Positions 34,096-46,130 of a DNA stretch of 64,000 nt are shown one piece after another. This DNA is from Acipenser ruthenus (lineage: Eukaryota > Chordata > Actinopteri > Acipenseriformes > Acipenseridae), in contig NC_081223.1 of assembly GCF_902713425.1 (NCBI RefSeq), positions 392,001 through 456,000 on the forward strand, written 5' to 3'. The first letter of the stretch is position 1; every line of letters starts with the position of its first letter. The translations under genes were made by a program, and so were the position numbers. The notes beneath the pieces are model-generated. The model was given only the letters and a program-made list of their open reading frames with translations. It did no database searches and was not told the origin of the DNA.

Positions 34096-35513
34096 ATTAA
34101 ATATAATTGCGCTTTGGATAAAACAGTCCCTCAAACAAGTTTCTAGCTGTCGTAAATATTACATGTTTTAACACTCAGAACTGACACCTATTGTAAAAAT
34201 GTCAATCGTGTATTTTTATTGATAATATTACAAAACATAGAGTTTACTATCCACGCATTTCTACAGCTGACATTTGTAATACGAACATATATTATTATTG
34301 GCATTTTTAATTTTTTTAGTTACTATACGTACAGTACTAGTGACAATTAAAATAATACTGTAATAAAATTCTTCCCTTCAGATGATTGTATTTCGAAATA
34401 AACCAAAAGTCTTCACGATTCAATAATCTCCCGCCGTTGAGAACGCGCAGGATTCTTAAGAGTTCTACGAGATCTGATTGGCTCGCTCCTGGTCAATTCT
34501 TGGAAGTGACACGGGCTATGATTGGTCAAAGCTACCAAGATCTTCCCAAGATTGCAGATCGGGTGGGAGGGAGAGCTGGCCGGGCTGGGGGGCGCACAGA
34601 AATGCACAGCTGAACAGAACACCCCCCCTCAGACATGTGCTGTCTATTCACGGGAACACACCACTGAACCAGTTAGTTCAGATGAGCGCTGGATACACAA
34701 GAAACAATCTGACAATTTCACAAATAAAACCGTTTGTGTTCAAACCTATGAGAGGTGGAATGTAACAAAAATGTGAACTGCAAAAGCCAGAGCGTCAAAC
34801 ATCAACGACAAAGTTCAACATTTGAATTGAAATAACAGCTGTCAAATAGACAAAGCTCAACACTCGAAGATAATATGCCAAATTGAAAATGCTCAACACA
34901 CTAATTGAATTAATTATACATAAAATAATGAATGTACTTAAGCTCAGTAATTGAAATGGGAACTTGAAATCTTAAATAAATTGATTACAATTCAAATTTC
35001 CAGCACGCCATCCGATTTGTGTTTAGTCTGTTCTAAATCAATACTGCGCGTTGTATTTCAGGTTAAGCGCTGTGCTTTCCATTTGCCACTTGGTCATTCT
35101 ATTCCCCGGGACTGCCCCTGTCATGGCAAATCTGACATGCTAAAGAGATGCTTTGCACTGTTTCTTAAATCAAGTGGCCTCAAATAAACTGTCTACATTA
35201 ATGTCTGCTTAGCCTACCTATCAGTCTGGTGAAATTGTAAAAATGTGTAATTGACTTGTGGACGTTAACATCAGAACTCGAGCTGTCATTCTCGTCCCCT
35301 CAAACTGGCGCAGGCAACACATCTGCCTGGATTCCTGCATGATATAAATGTGTTTCTTCATTTGCGCGGCCTGCTTTTTATTATTCATTGGGGTTTGTTT
35401 ACTACATGCCTCCATAGCTGAGCCTTTAATCAGACAGTCCTTGTAGGTGACAGTCCAGTTTGATCCGCACGTACTTCTGACAAACTTAAATTCAAAGTAC
35501 AATCTTCTAAATG

Positions 35514-35516
<3 letters not shown>

Positions 35517-35563
<47 letters not shown>
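35517..35563. repeat. (TTA)n microsatellite upstream of zpax B
   Basis: About 15 ATT units lie 220 bp upstream of the start codon of copy B. The equivalent (AAT)n in copy C is at 57333-57373 and is shorter. Confidence 0.95.
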
Positions 35564-35565
<2 letters not shown>

Positions 35566-35779
35566 TATTTTAATTAACGTACTGACTGACAATCAGAGGA
35601 CTAATATGAAAGAGGTGCGTGCATCAATTGCAGCTAATTAGCTCCCATTAGCACCTGAACCTCTTTATAATCCCATTGCGCTCTAAGGAACATCAAACTC
35701 ACCTACTGACGGGTTTGTTTTTATTATTATTTCTTTATAACGGAGAAAGAAGTTCACGGTCGGGGCTGCCTTGGATTTA

Positions 35780-38700
35780 ATGATGCCGTGTTGTCTTAGA
35801 TTTGGGTAATTGTTGATCTTTTCTCTGCTTTAGAAACGTTCATTTTATTGTGTGTTTCTCACTTGCGTGTTTTTTTTTTTCAATGCAGAATAACATTGCT
35901 GTTAGCAGTGTTAGTCACTGAAGTTTGGACGCAGAACCCCCCTCTAGGTACGATAACGGTCGCTTCAGCAGAGCTGTTCTTTCAGCTTCCTGTTTATTTT
36001 CCGGTTGTGTGTTTTCAAGTATCGTTGTCTTCTGCAGGCTCGGTGAGGACAGAATGTCAAGGGAGTGTTATGATGATGATGTTGGATAAGTCTTTTGTTG
36101 GAAAGTATTTTCGCATCAATGTGATTGGTGAGTGATCATTTTTCTTGAATGGAAAGCTTTTGATGTGCAAAGCCTGTTGACTCGTAATGAATAACCTGAA
36201 TTAAGTACAGAGTACTCCTGCGCTGTATGGCATCAACCAGGCTTCGTCTTTGTAAGATGCAGGGTATGAAAGGCCTTGGGTTATCTTTAAAAGCATTTTG
36301 CTGATCACACTAAATAAGACCTGTGCTGCTACAACCTTAGTACAAATCAGTGTCTTCTCAAACAGTGCTATGACTTCAGCTTCCTCTTATGTTCAGAGCA
36401 TGACATGCCGCTATTCTCCATGGGCAGAGAGGGAGATTCTGTGTGAAAGAAACTACATGGAGGTAAGGGCTGTCAGGATGTGATAATGCTGTTCAGTATA
36501 ACTTGTTGGGTTGTGTGGGTATTTAATTGTCACTGCAGAAGTGCTTCACTCATGACTAATGTGAATTCTCTTTAGGTTTCTGTGAGAAGAGGTGTGCCAC
36601 TTATTGAGCCAAACTTTGTTCAAGATGATCCTGATTGGTCACTTGCATACCCTGAGGTAGAATCATGTGACTTTGAATTTGCTTCATTCATGTCCCCTTG
36701 GTCTTGCCTATTGAGATCTACTCTACTGTCTCATCTAGAGGAAGCAAAATCTAATGGCCCCCTTAACTTTAACCTGTCTCCCAAGAGGGTGGCTATATTG
36801 GAATTGTGTGACATTTAAGGCATTGGCTTTGCATGTATTCTTTGGTAATTTGATTGTGAAGAAGTTAACCCTTTCTTGTCGGTGTGTTTAAGCCTTGTAT
36901 TTCAACCACTGAGGTAGTGGCTTCATATGTGCTGGGTTATAAACCCTTCATGCTTAAATATGTCCTGATTTACCTTTTTAAAATCTGCTGCATAAGAGCA
37001 ATTTCAGGTATTGTCCTAAAGTTTGGTACACTGATATATTAAGGTCCAGTACAAATGAATGTCTATAAACTCTGCCTGTATCGGATACAGTCCACATGCT
37101 TTCATGTAGGCTCTTTCGTACGCAGTTGTATTTGAGGATTTACTCTGTTCCATTAGAGATGCCCGGTGAACATAGACCGGTTTGAGTGACACATTGTTAA
37201 ACTTTCACCTTTCAGTTTTGGTTCCTGTTTTATTAAACATGACATCTGCTATGACAAATCCTTTAGACTGGGGATGCTTTGTGTTCAAACTCCCTAATCT
37301 AATGAGATTTTCTTCTGCTAGGCAACTGCTGCTGACAACAGCATCTGGAAAATTGTGTTCCATCTCCCAGCAAATAGAAAGACAACTATGATTGTTGCTC
37401 AGGCTATGACAAATGGCTTGGCATAAACACTACACCAACTCGAATTCTGATTAGAGCTGCATACAACACCACAGAAAGCCAGCCTCAGGTGGTAAGTAGT
37501 CTAGGCTTCATTGTTCTCTAGTACAGTATATCCAGACTATGAAGGTAGATTTAGTCTTGCTTTTGTTTTTTAGTAAAAGTCCCCCCCTCCCCTCCAACAG
37601 ATCCAAACTGTACCAATGGCTGTGCTAAGATCAACCACCTTTTATAAGCAAAGATGGATGGTCATGATGGTGGACACTGCAGTTACATGTCCTACTGGTG
37701 AGTAAGCTTATGGAGGGCAACGGTGCTCAAGAACTGTTCTAGGTTTATGTATGAATTTTCTATATCAAGTCTATGGTGTTCCTTTCTGTCAGATGGAACA
37801 GCCTTCACAGAACAGATGATTACATGGAATGTTCCCCGTGTTCTACCTCCTCTTGTTCCGACACCACAAATTCCTACCCTTGATGTTCAAATGGGAGTTG
37901 ATGGCTGCAAGCTTGACCCTGCAACGATTCATAATAGAGATTATAAACTGGATGTCGGTCCCCAGCTAATCACTGTAAAAATTCCTGTGGGAGCTGATGG
38001 TGGATATTACAAGGTATGTAGAAGTTCAACATCTTCTAAATCCTTCTCATTTTAAAGCTTGCTTCCCAAGATGCTTATATGATTTCAGAGCCATGTATTC
38101 TACAACAACTATGTGATCTTTTGCTCTATTGAACCAATGCTGGAGCATACCTGGCAAGATGGGCCTGAGAAGACCAAGTACATAGTGCTTCATCCAATAA
38201 CCACTCCTTTCATGCCTCTGCCACCAGTTGTCACAAACAGTATGTAGAACTTGTCCACATGCAGTAAATCAAAGGGATTTGTTGCAGTGCTCCACTTCAT
38301 ATCCTTCATTTTAACTGCATGCTTTAATTTCAGATACTGTTCCTAAAGCCAGAGTGTTCAATGTGACCCTGGGGACATTCCTGCCTGATGTGGAGCTGGT
38401 CAAAATTATAGTTGGACCAGAGACGTTAACTGTGCCAGAAGCCAACCTAAAAGATTATAATGTCCAGGAGCATGTCTTTCCCAATGGATCCAAGACCTAC
38501 ACCCTCCAGGTGCCATTTGAGGACCCCAATCTGAAGCAAAAGGTAACATCCCACCTGTTCAACCATCCAGTTGCCCTTTGAAAACACTTGCTTCCTGTGG
38601 ATGTGTTGCTTGCTGTCTGACTTTGGGTTTAATCCTACAAACCCTTGCTCTTTCAGGTAACTCCTCCAGACACCAGAACCTACATTCTGCCCCTGACCTA

Positions 38701-39519
38701 CTTGCTGAATATAGTGCCAGAGAATACACCCTTTACTCATCCTGCTGTAGTCTAAGCCATTCTCAAAGACATCAGTAAGTGCCTGACTATTTGGTCTACA
38801 ACTACCCTTTTCTAACCAATCCATTGTCCTGACAACTGCTCTTCCTCTTGCAGTTCCACCTACAGTAACTGGCTACTGTGATGGTGCTGCATTCTATACC
38901 ATGGTAACATATGGCAACATGGGTCGCAACTGGATTCCTTTTGTGGGCTCAAGAGAACTTGGTGGAAGTCTGCTTGCCCTGTACAAGTATAATGCCAACT
39001 CTACCAATTTCTGGATGACTGTGCCATACTTCATATGTGGAATCAAATGAATTGTAAGTGATGGAACTTTAAAATGTGTTTAGCTGTTTTGGGTGCAACA
39101 CATTACTGACCTGATGTATTGTCTCTGTAGGTGATCAGTTCTTCAGGCATCAGAAGCAGTCTTGACTTGACTTGACCTTGAAGGATATTGGGACCACGGT
39201 TGTGGTGGCTGACTTCTCTCTGTCCTGCAGTTTCCCTACAAAGATGATTGGTAACTCTCCTGCAGACCAAGCATTCTGTATAATAGCTGCATAAATTGGT
39301 ATTGAAGCTAATTTGTTTCCTTAACCTGGATCCAAATGCTGTGTTTCAGATTGCTTCACTAATGGAACTATGGCAGCTCTTGCTGTGAAAGTGGAATCTG
39401 TCCCCAGCTTGTCTCGAAGTCAACTAACTTTAAGGGATCAGAGTTGCCGGCCTCTTCAGTCTGATGCTATCAATGCGGTTTTCTACTTCAATGTCAACTC
39501 CTGTGGCATAACTAGAAGG
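35780..39519 (+). pseudogene. zpax: zpax copy B: exons 1-3 and 5-15, several lesions
   Basis: Plus-strand exons match copy C: 35780-35805, 35889-35947, 36038-36127, remnant of exon 5 to 36462, 36576-36656, 37322-37491, 37601-37697, 37793-38013, 38089-38239, 38334-38542, 38657-38774, 38854-39054, 39131-39250 and 39350-39519. Exon 4 and the start of exon 5 are deleted near 36340. Exon 7 is one base short (170 against 171). Exon 12 has an in-frame stop (GTCTAA for GTGGAA). The end of exon 13 (39029-39054) is inverted, which also moves the donor site. Exon 14 has five extra bases (a repeated GACTT). Exons 16-22 are absent, so the ZP domain is cut after its first part. It cannot encode the full protein. 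Confidence 0.88.
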
Positions 39520-39531
39520 GTTAGTATTGAA

Positions 39532-41111
39532 GCGGTGAGCCGCGGATACAGATAATAATTGGGCATGCTAAATTGGGGTGAAAACCGGGGTCAAAATATT
39601 TGGCGACGACTAAATTTATAAAAAAAAAAAAACTTTATTATTTTGAAGCCTCGTGTGTAGAAATAGTAATGCATGAGGGGGGTGTCGTGTTGAAATGTTT
39701 TAAACTAACTTCATTTGAAAACAAAAGCTGGTGCAAAGTTAACCACCAAAGCCAGGCCTGTCCACTTTCCCTTATGTTGGGCTCTTCTCCCTTACGGATT
39801 CTCTTGTCTCTTTAAATTTACATTGTGGTGGCTTCATAAATGATTTTCCCACTTGTAAGTTTTTGTAAGCTAGGTATCCTCTACATTACGACTCATCACC
39901 CAGTCACTGTGCTTCACATCACTTCCAGCTCTTAACTTCTACAATAATTCCAGGTGTGTAAACTTTCCAATCTTCAGAATACAATAAGCTTTTATTAACT
40001 TGCATCCAATAATAAAACAAGTGGAAAATCCTTCCAATACAGCAGTGTGTTCCGTGGCAGGCATTTCATTCAAAAGCAGAAACGAATTGTCTTCAGTTGA
40101 ACTGTATTTGCTGCTGCTCCTCCTCCTCAGTGTGTCATCTGTGTTCTTTATTTTTATTTACTTTCCACACTGAATTCTATATTTCATTAGCTATTAAGAA
40201 AACTACCACTTGAGGGTGCAGTGCATAGAAAAGGAGCACATACCAATCCATAAACCCTAATAATTACACACACCTAAATAAACTAAAATAAAAATACATT
40301 CCTTTTTTGAATAATCAAAATTCCAGTTCGGCTCCTAAATAATTGCTTTTGAAAAAAAAACTTCTTTGCTAACATTTCAGGTTCTAAAATCACTATTTCC
40401 AGCAGGCAGTTCCTTCCTGTCTGTATTGGTCATACTATAGGGCCCATGGGAAGCCTGTGGCAGGCATGCATTCTGGTTACCATGTGACTCCTTGTTCATT
40501 GGCACACAGTTTTTTCCAATTGCAATGCATTCTGGTACATTCTACACCTCTTGGGCACTGTTCACAGCAGGACTACACTTCCCACAATGTATTGGGGTGT
40601 GAGTTGAAGAGTCTAAACTATTCCAGTGTGTTCTAGTGTGCATGAAGTCGTATGGTGACCATGCCCGTGAAGGCCTGTTTCAGAGTACTGCCCCATGCAG
40701 TCTCCCTTATTTTGAAAGCTCAGTGCTGACAGGTATGCATATTATAAAACACACACATGCAAATAACAGAATTCTAGAAACAAACTTTATTATACAGTTC
40801 TGTGGGTGATCGTGTTCACAAAAACTAATAATATTAAGTATTAATCCAAACACATGCAAAAAATAAATAAAACATTAATATATCTTACATTTTTGCTTAG
40901 TGTAGTTTGTATTACTCCTGTTAGATGATGTAAAACTAAAAAAATCGAATACAGTGGCTAATGCAGCCTCCAGTGTTCAGTCGCAAAACGGTAATACTGC
41001 AAACAAACTACAATTCCCAGAATCCCTTGCCAGTTTCTGTAGTCCCATGTGTGATGTCATAGGTCTGCCTGCCTCTGAGTTGTGATCACACAGGCATAAT
41101 CTACTTATTAG
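39532..41111. other. Unduplicated stretch with two ZNF143-like motifs
   Basis: After the break in zpax B I see no gene. ACTACAATTCCCAGAATCCC (41009-41028) is close to the vertebrate ZNF143/STAF motif ACTACAATTCCCAGMATGC, and a weaker relative GACTACACTTCCCACAATG lies at 40572-40590. An unannotated promoter here is possible. Confidence 0.35.
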
Positions 41112-42315
41112 ATTCCTTCTTGCTTTGACATGCTACTTTCAGTATGCAAGTTTAGGGTGAAATTATCAACACTCCTTTTATATATACCTTGTTCTAGCAT
41201 CACAAAAAGTGTGTAGATTTATATGGGTCGAATATGTTTGTTTTTTGTAGTCATTAGGTTTATATGTCACATTCCTTTGTTGTCACTGTATTGATTTAGA
41301 TATTCGGGTTGGATACCTCGGAAGCCAGCGGAACTCCAGCGTTTCTCCGACAACCACTGATAACCCCTCCCGTGATGATCGGCGCTGCCATGACAACCCA
41401 TGACATCACCCGCACAAGTTACAACACGGCGAGTCATTTTCTGTAGCACAGTATTAACGTGTTATTGTTTTCACAAAATAACATCAATAAGATTATCAGA
41501 TCACCTGCTAGTGTGTACTAAACAAAACCTCAAATATCAGTGAATTGATACAGAGACAAGCCGTGGCACCAGCAAGAGGTTAAAATGAAATTAATAAATA
41601 AATTATACACCAAACTGTAGCACATTTGTTTAGTCTTAATATCATAACAAATATACTTATTATAAATATGTACCTCCTTTTATTTGTTGGAAAACGGTAA
41701 TGAACTGAAGTAAAGTATTTTTTTTTTAATACAGTGCTATTTGAGTATTTAAAATATGGTTTTCTTCAAAATTAAAATGCCAGCAACGGTGTGTTAATTT
41801 AACGAAGCGCCTAACGCCGCTCGGGACGTTCGCATTTTTAAATCCTAACGGTCTCTGCTCAGCTGAGTGGAATGTTCACGAGCCGGTTGCCTAGCAGCGT
41901 CTCCCCCTCCTTCTCTGCCCCGCCCTCTCGCCCTCTCTCGTTGCTCCAGCTAGGAGTTCAAATTTAGCTTCGTTATATTAGTGCAACTCTTTACTAACTT
42001 TTACAAATTAGCTTATTAGGGGCTTCGTGTTTTTAAGATGGTTCAGGTGCAGTCCGGGCAGACTGACTGGAGCATCATTACAGTATACCGCACTGCACTC
42101 AGCTTTGTGTGGCGGCTGATACACAAAATAATGAACGACTATTAAATAAATCACATGTATTGCTTTTTAATGCTAAATATGTATCTGCTATTCTTGTGTT
42201 ATCAACAATTAATAATTCAGCTCTATTCATATTCAGAATGTAATACAGTATTAAGACAGGGTCTAATATTATAAATAAATAAATAAATAAACACGCTTTA
42301 AGAGAAACAGCATTG
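41112..42315 (-). repeat. Block X, copy 3 (inverted, internally deleted)
   Basis: It joins sequence matching 21000-20911 directly to sequence matching 19650-18335, so the CTCF site, TATA box and fold-back element are missing. Part of the AT-rich middle (about 18720-19270) is absent too. It ends beside tRNA-Asn at 42332. Confidence 0.85.
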
Positions 42316-42331
42316 GTGCTTTAACAGGTTG

Positions 42332-42337
42332 ATCTCT

Positions 42338-42371
<34 letters not shown>

Positions 42372-42405
42372 TGAAAGGTTGGTGGTTCAAGCTCACCCAG
42401 GGACG
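42332..42405 (+). tRNA. tRNA-Asn(GTT), slightly diverged
   Basis: It is 74 nt with the anticodon loop CTGTTAA. Position 1 is A instead of G, and the anticodon stem has ACTGAAAGG for ACCGAAAGG, so one pair in each of two stems is lost. With the Phe gene 135 bp away it mirrors the pair at 60265-60546. Confidence 0.8.
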
Positions 42406-42540
42406 GTGCTTTATGCATTTCTTAATCACATTAGAAAATGGCACTCTGCTATGTTATTATTTCCTCCAATTACACTGAAGAAGAAAATGTGTTGTGTTTT
42501 TTAGTTCAAAATACTACAAAACAAAAATATTCTTGCTGTT

Positions 42541-42613
42541 TGCTGAAACCCGGGATCGAACCAGGGACCTTTAGATCTTCAATCTAACGCTCTCCTAGCT
42601 GAGCTATTTCGGC
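42541..42613 (-). tRNA. tRNA-Phe(GAA)
   Basis: The 73-nt gene starts GCCGAAATAGCTCAGCTAGG, has the anticodon loop TTGAAGA and ends CGGGTTTCAGCA. One acceptor-stem pair differs from the copy at 60265. Confidence 0.88.
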
Positions 42614-42820
42614 TTGACAAGCCTCCTTTCTCAACATAACATTCTTTTTTAGAAAAGTTGTAATATAATTAAGTACATTTCTAAACAGTCCGCTAGTAAC
42701 ATATATAATCTCAAAGCGCTATAATTTATTTCAGCTCTTATGAAAGACAAGTATCTTTGCGCATTACATCATCCTTGATTGCGAAATGTAATATTAATTA
42801 ATTGCCTTCAGGGGTAACCA

Positions 42821-42823
<3 letters not shown>

Positions 42824-42870
<47 letters not shown>
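42824..42870. repeat. (GA)n microsatellite
   Basis: A pure GA tract of about 47 bp is followed by an A run. Confidence 0.95.
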
Positions 42871-42875
<5 letters not shown>

Positions 42876-43335
42876 AAACACACCTGGGAAATGTTTGAGC
42901 TAATGTTTTTTTTAGTAACCCAGCTAGCTAGCACAGGACAGCTAGTCGATCTGCTAGTGGAGCTTAGCATAGCTATACATAGCTGACTAGATCTCAAAAA
43001 GTGACTAACGTTACAAATATTGGTGCAGCCGTTTTATAAAAGCAATAAGTCACAGCCAAGGCGTTATTAGGTACGAGGCGCAGCCCAGTCTTTAATCTAT
43101 TTTAATGCAACCATAAACTCTATTGCTTGTACCTGCTGTGCTCGACCCTGCCACAGCGTCATCTTCTTCAGTGGGCTCCCTAGGCTGAGTCGGCTGATTA
43201 ACACTGGCATCCTGACCTCCCTCGCTCTCCCTACTACCAGCCGGCCTGCGGAACATGTCCGTTGCCGTTTGTCTCTATTCTTTTCTGCCCCACCTTTTCT
43301 TTTTCTCTTCATTTTTTACACTGACACTCATCCAC

Positions 43336-43530
43336 TAGTGATGTGCAGTTCACGAACGAATCGTTCTTTCCGGTTCAAATAAACCTACGTAAACAATCTT
43401 AATGCGATCTACATTCATTGGTTTTGTGTCATTGAATCAGTGAATCAAATGAACGAAATAAATCGATTCACCAAACTGAACTGAATCCAATGAATCGAGA
43501 CACTAAAAAGAATCAAACTGCCCATCACTA
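43336..43530. mobile_element. hAT-type MITE with 8-bp target duplication
   Basis: The element starts TAGTGATGTGCAGTT and ends AACTGCCCATCACTA, an inverted repeat of about 15 bp. Flanks TCATCCAC (43328-43335) and TCGTCCAC (43531-43538) form an 8-bp target duplication with one mismatch, as for hAT elements. It is 195 bp long, rich in GAATC/GATTC motifs, and has no transposase. Confidence 0.85.
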
Positions 43531-43939
43531 TCGTCCACTATCAATACAAGAGGTTCAAACGAAAGACTAAATCTGGCTGACCAATCACGTTCTAAGAAAA
43601 TCCGGGCAAGTCCAATCAGGGAGTGGCCACTCCTCGCCCCCCCTTAGATATTGCGATATTGGATCTACCCAAGAGATGACTGGTGTGGTGATGTGTGCGC
43701 GAGAGAGCGAGACTGCCACATTAATAACAGCGTATTAATGTGGCAGTATGTAATGGGAAGAAAAAAATATATATTATAAATCAAACCTAGACCAGCGGCC
43801 CACGCAGGTCCAAACAGACCGGCCCGCCGGGGATTCTCCCGCACTTCCCGATGACCAGTCCACGCCTGCTCCTCCTGGATATGTTGCCTCAGTCTCAGGA
43901 CGCTCGCACGCACAATCTAAAATTTGTAAAAAATAAGAC

Positions 43940-44166
43940 ACTACAGATTGGGTTCAGTGCAGGATTAAATACAGTAAAATAGGGAGCAGATAAGTGCAAG
44001 TTAAAGTGCATTAAAGGCAGTGCTATATTGTCCAGAAGGGGAGAGTTGAGTTTTACAGGTCCTGTCTGAAGAGGTGTGTCTTGAGGAGGCTCCGGAAGGT
44101 GGTCAGGGACTGGGCAGTCCTGACATCCGTAGGAAGGTCGCTCCTCCACTGCGGGGCGAGGGTGGA
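43940..44166 (-). mobile_element. L2 LINE fragment (3' part)
   Basis: Minus-strand sequence matches 27410-27615 of the L2 element at 27178-30440 (shared AGGCTCCGGAAGGTGGTCAG and GACTGGGCAGTCCTGACATC). It encodes only the last part of ORF2. Confidence 0.85.
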
Positions 44167-44292
44167 ATCTGCAGTATCAGTAGTGTATATACTAATATTA
44201 GTTACTATGAAAGACACTAAACCAGAGTTTAAAGCATTCGTTATTTAAACCAAAACCAGAGTATAAAGTGTTTTTGTAAGACAAATATAACA

Positions 44293-44357
44293 CAAATGCA
44301 CCGAGATTTGAACTCAGCTCGCTGGATTCAGAGTGCTAGCCATTACACCATGGAACC
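44293..44357 (-). pseudogene. tRNA-Gln pseudogene, anticodon arm shortened
   Basis: It starts GGTTCCATGGTGTAATGG and has the T arm GAGTTCAAATCTCGG. Between them CACTCTGAATCCAG replaces the usual CACTCTGGACTCTGAATCCAG: seven bases are missing between two CTCTG copies, which removes half of the anticodon stem. The acceptor 3' strand is also changed. Confidence 0.8.
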
Positions 44358-44749
44358 ACCCATACAGGACCTCCATTGCAGGGACTCTCGTCAATGTTTC
44401 ATCAAAACACCAAACAGAACTAACTGCACTACACTCTGTAACCACAAGAGGGAGAAAGAGAGCGAGTAATAAAATGATGCTCTTTAATCCAGAGCAGTGG
44501 TTCTAAACCTGGGGTCCTCAGAGACAGACAGTCCAGGGGGTCCACAGGAAAAAAACTGGAAACTTTTCACTCAACTTTAAGAATGTGGAAAATCAAAATG
44601 TTTTCTTCTTGAATGTATTTGATTTCACAAAGTTTATGATGGATCTGTTAACCTGCAGGTCTGATTTTAATATTTTACAATTAATAATTATTTATACTGT
44701 GTAACAAAGCTACATAATCACAGCTGTGGCTAAGATTGTAGATGTTGTA

Positions 44750-44997
44750 AATTGTAGATGTTTCTTCGAGGCAACGGAGCAAAGTCTGATTATGTTCACA
44801 TTGTATACAGTATTGCAACAAAATTACTTATTGGTCATTGTCAAGTAGCAATTGCTATTGTAAAATGCGTGCATCGTTTATAGCTATAACGACATTGAAA
44901 TAAATACATTTATTTTTTTGGGGTTGGCTTAATTCGTTTCTTTTTTTACACTTGTCATTACATCATTCATGGAGTAACAGTTGCTATGTGCGGATCT
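44750..44997 (+). repeat. Partial copy of block T
   Basis: It matches 31060-31300 (TTTCTTCGAGGCAACGG and TTTATAGCTATAACGA are shared) but lacks the tRNA-Lys gene. Confidence 0.7.
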
Positions 44998-45117
44998 ACT
45001 TTTTGAAGAAACTGAAAACATACCTGGTCGAAATATTTGCAATTTTTTTTTTTTTTTTTTTTGAATTTGCAAATGGCAGACTACATTGCCAATAAAAAAT
45101 ATCTTTGCAAATTAGCT

Positions 45118-45189
45118 TCCCATATGGTCTAGCGGTTAGGATTCCTGGTTCTCACCCAGGCGGCCCGGGTTCGACTCCCGGTATGGGAA
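45118..45189 (+). tRNA. tRNA-Glu(CTC)
   Basis: The 72-nt gene starts TCCCATATGGTCTAGCGG, has the anticodon loop TTCTCAC and ends CCGGTATGGGAA. All stems pair. The sequence equals the common vertebrate Glu gene apart from the anticodon base. Confidence 0.95.
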
Positions 45190-45494
45190 CATCTTTGTTA
45201 TTGTCATTTTGTTACAGAACTGTGGTCATGTGTAATGTGTTTTCATTATGATAATAAAGCTACAGTTATAAAATAAAAAAAGTATTAAACAAAATTAAAA
45301 AATAAAGCTACAGCTAGTTGAAATATGAATAATATTTATATATATATATATATATATATACACAAATATATATACAGAATGATGCAAATGTATTTGACTC
45401 TATTCACATCTCCTTACATTTTAAATCCTCCACCGGTTGGGTGCCTCTCAACTCAGATTATGGTTCCAGATGGATGAGACCGTTCATTCTTAAA

Positions 45495-46130
45495 TACATG
45501 TAATTTGATTTTTGTATTGGTATTATTTGTATTGAGGCAGGGAGGCTGCAGTTGTTTCTAAGCGACAATGAATCTGGTATAAAATCCTTAGGGTTCGTGT
45601 CAAACGACTTTGTCTCATCAAAGCTGTTTCTGGTGACGTTCAGTTCATTATATTTGGAATCTTTTGTTGTGTTTTTTTTAATTCTGAGACTACAAATTAA
45701 TAGCTCAGTTGGTTACAGTGAAAGAAGCTTTTTCCAGTCAGCCCGGCTAGCTCAGTCGGTAGAGCATGAGACTCTTAATCTCAGGGTCGTGGGTTCGAGC
45801 CCCACGTTGGGCGTCCTTTTTAAATACAAATTGAAGATGTTTCTTCGAGACAACGGAGCAATGTCTGATTCTGTTCACATTGTATACAGTATTGCAACAA
45901 AATTACTTATTGGTCATTGTCAAATAGCAATTGCTATTGTAAAATGTGTGGATCGTTTATAGCTATAACGATATTGAAATATATAATCCTACTTTTTTGG
46001 GTTGGCTTCAATCCATTTTTTTTACACTTGTCATTACATCATTCATGGAGCAACAGTTGGTATGTGCGTTGATACAATAGACAACACTAGTCTGTGCTGA
46101 AATAAATAATGCGGTTTTCTACTGTAGCTC
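45495..46130 (+). repeat. tRNA-Lys block T, copy 3
   Basis: It matches 30728-31388 and the inverted 32833-32168. It ends abruptly at 46130 where L2 sequence begins. Confidence 0.85.
45741..45813 (+). tRNA. tRNA-Lys(CTT), canonical
   Basis: The 73-nt gene has GCCCGGCTAGCTCAGTCGG, the loop CTCTTAA and GTTCGAGCCCCACG with end TTGGGCG. All stems pair, so this is the best functional candidate of the three Lys copies. Confidence 0.95.

Larger units (their letters stand above)
32986..39531. repeat. Inverted-duplication arm B (partner 52926-59952)
   Basis: The whole segment matches 59952-52926 read in reverse, covering far-upstream sequence, the CCAAT region, the (TTA)n run and zpax exons 1-15. The mirror point is near 46.4 kb. 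Similarity stops abruptly at 39531, in the intron after exon 15. Confidence 0.9.

Noticed and set aside
44495-44560. Possible exon or tRNA near a TTCTAAACC motif
   Set aside because: It resembles a common dispersed fish repeat and has no tRNA arms or open frame.
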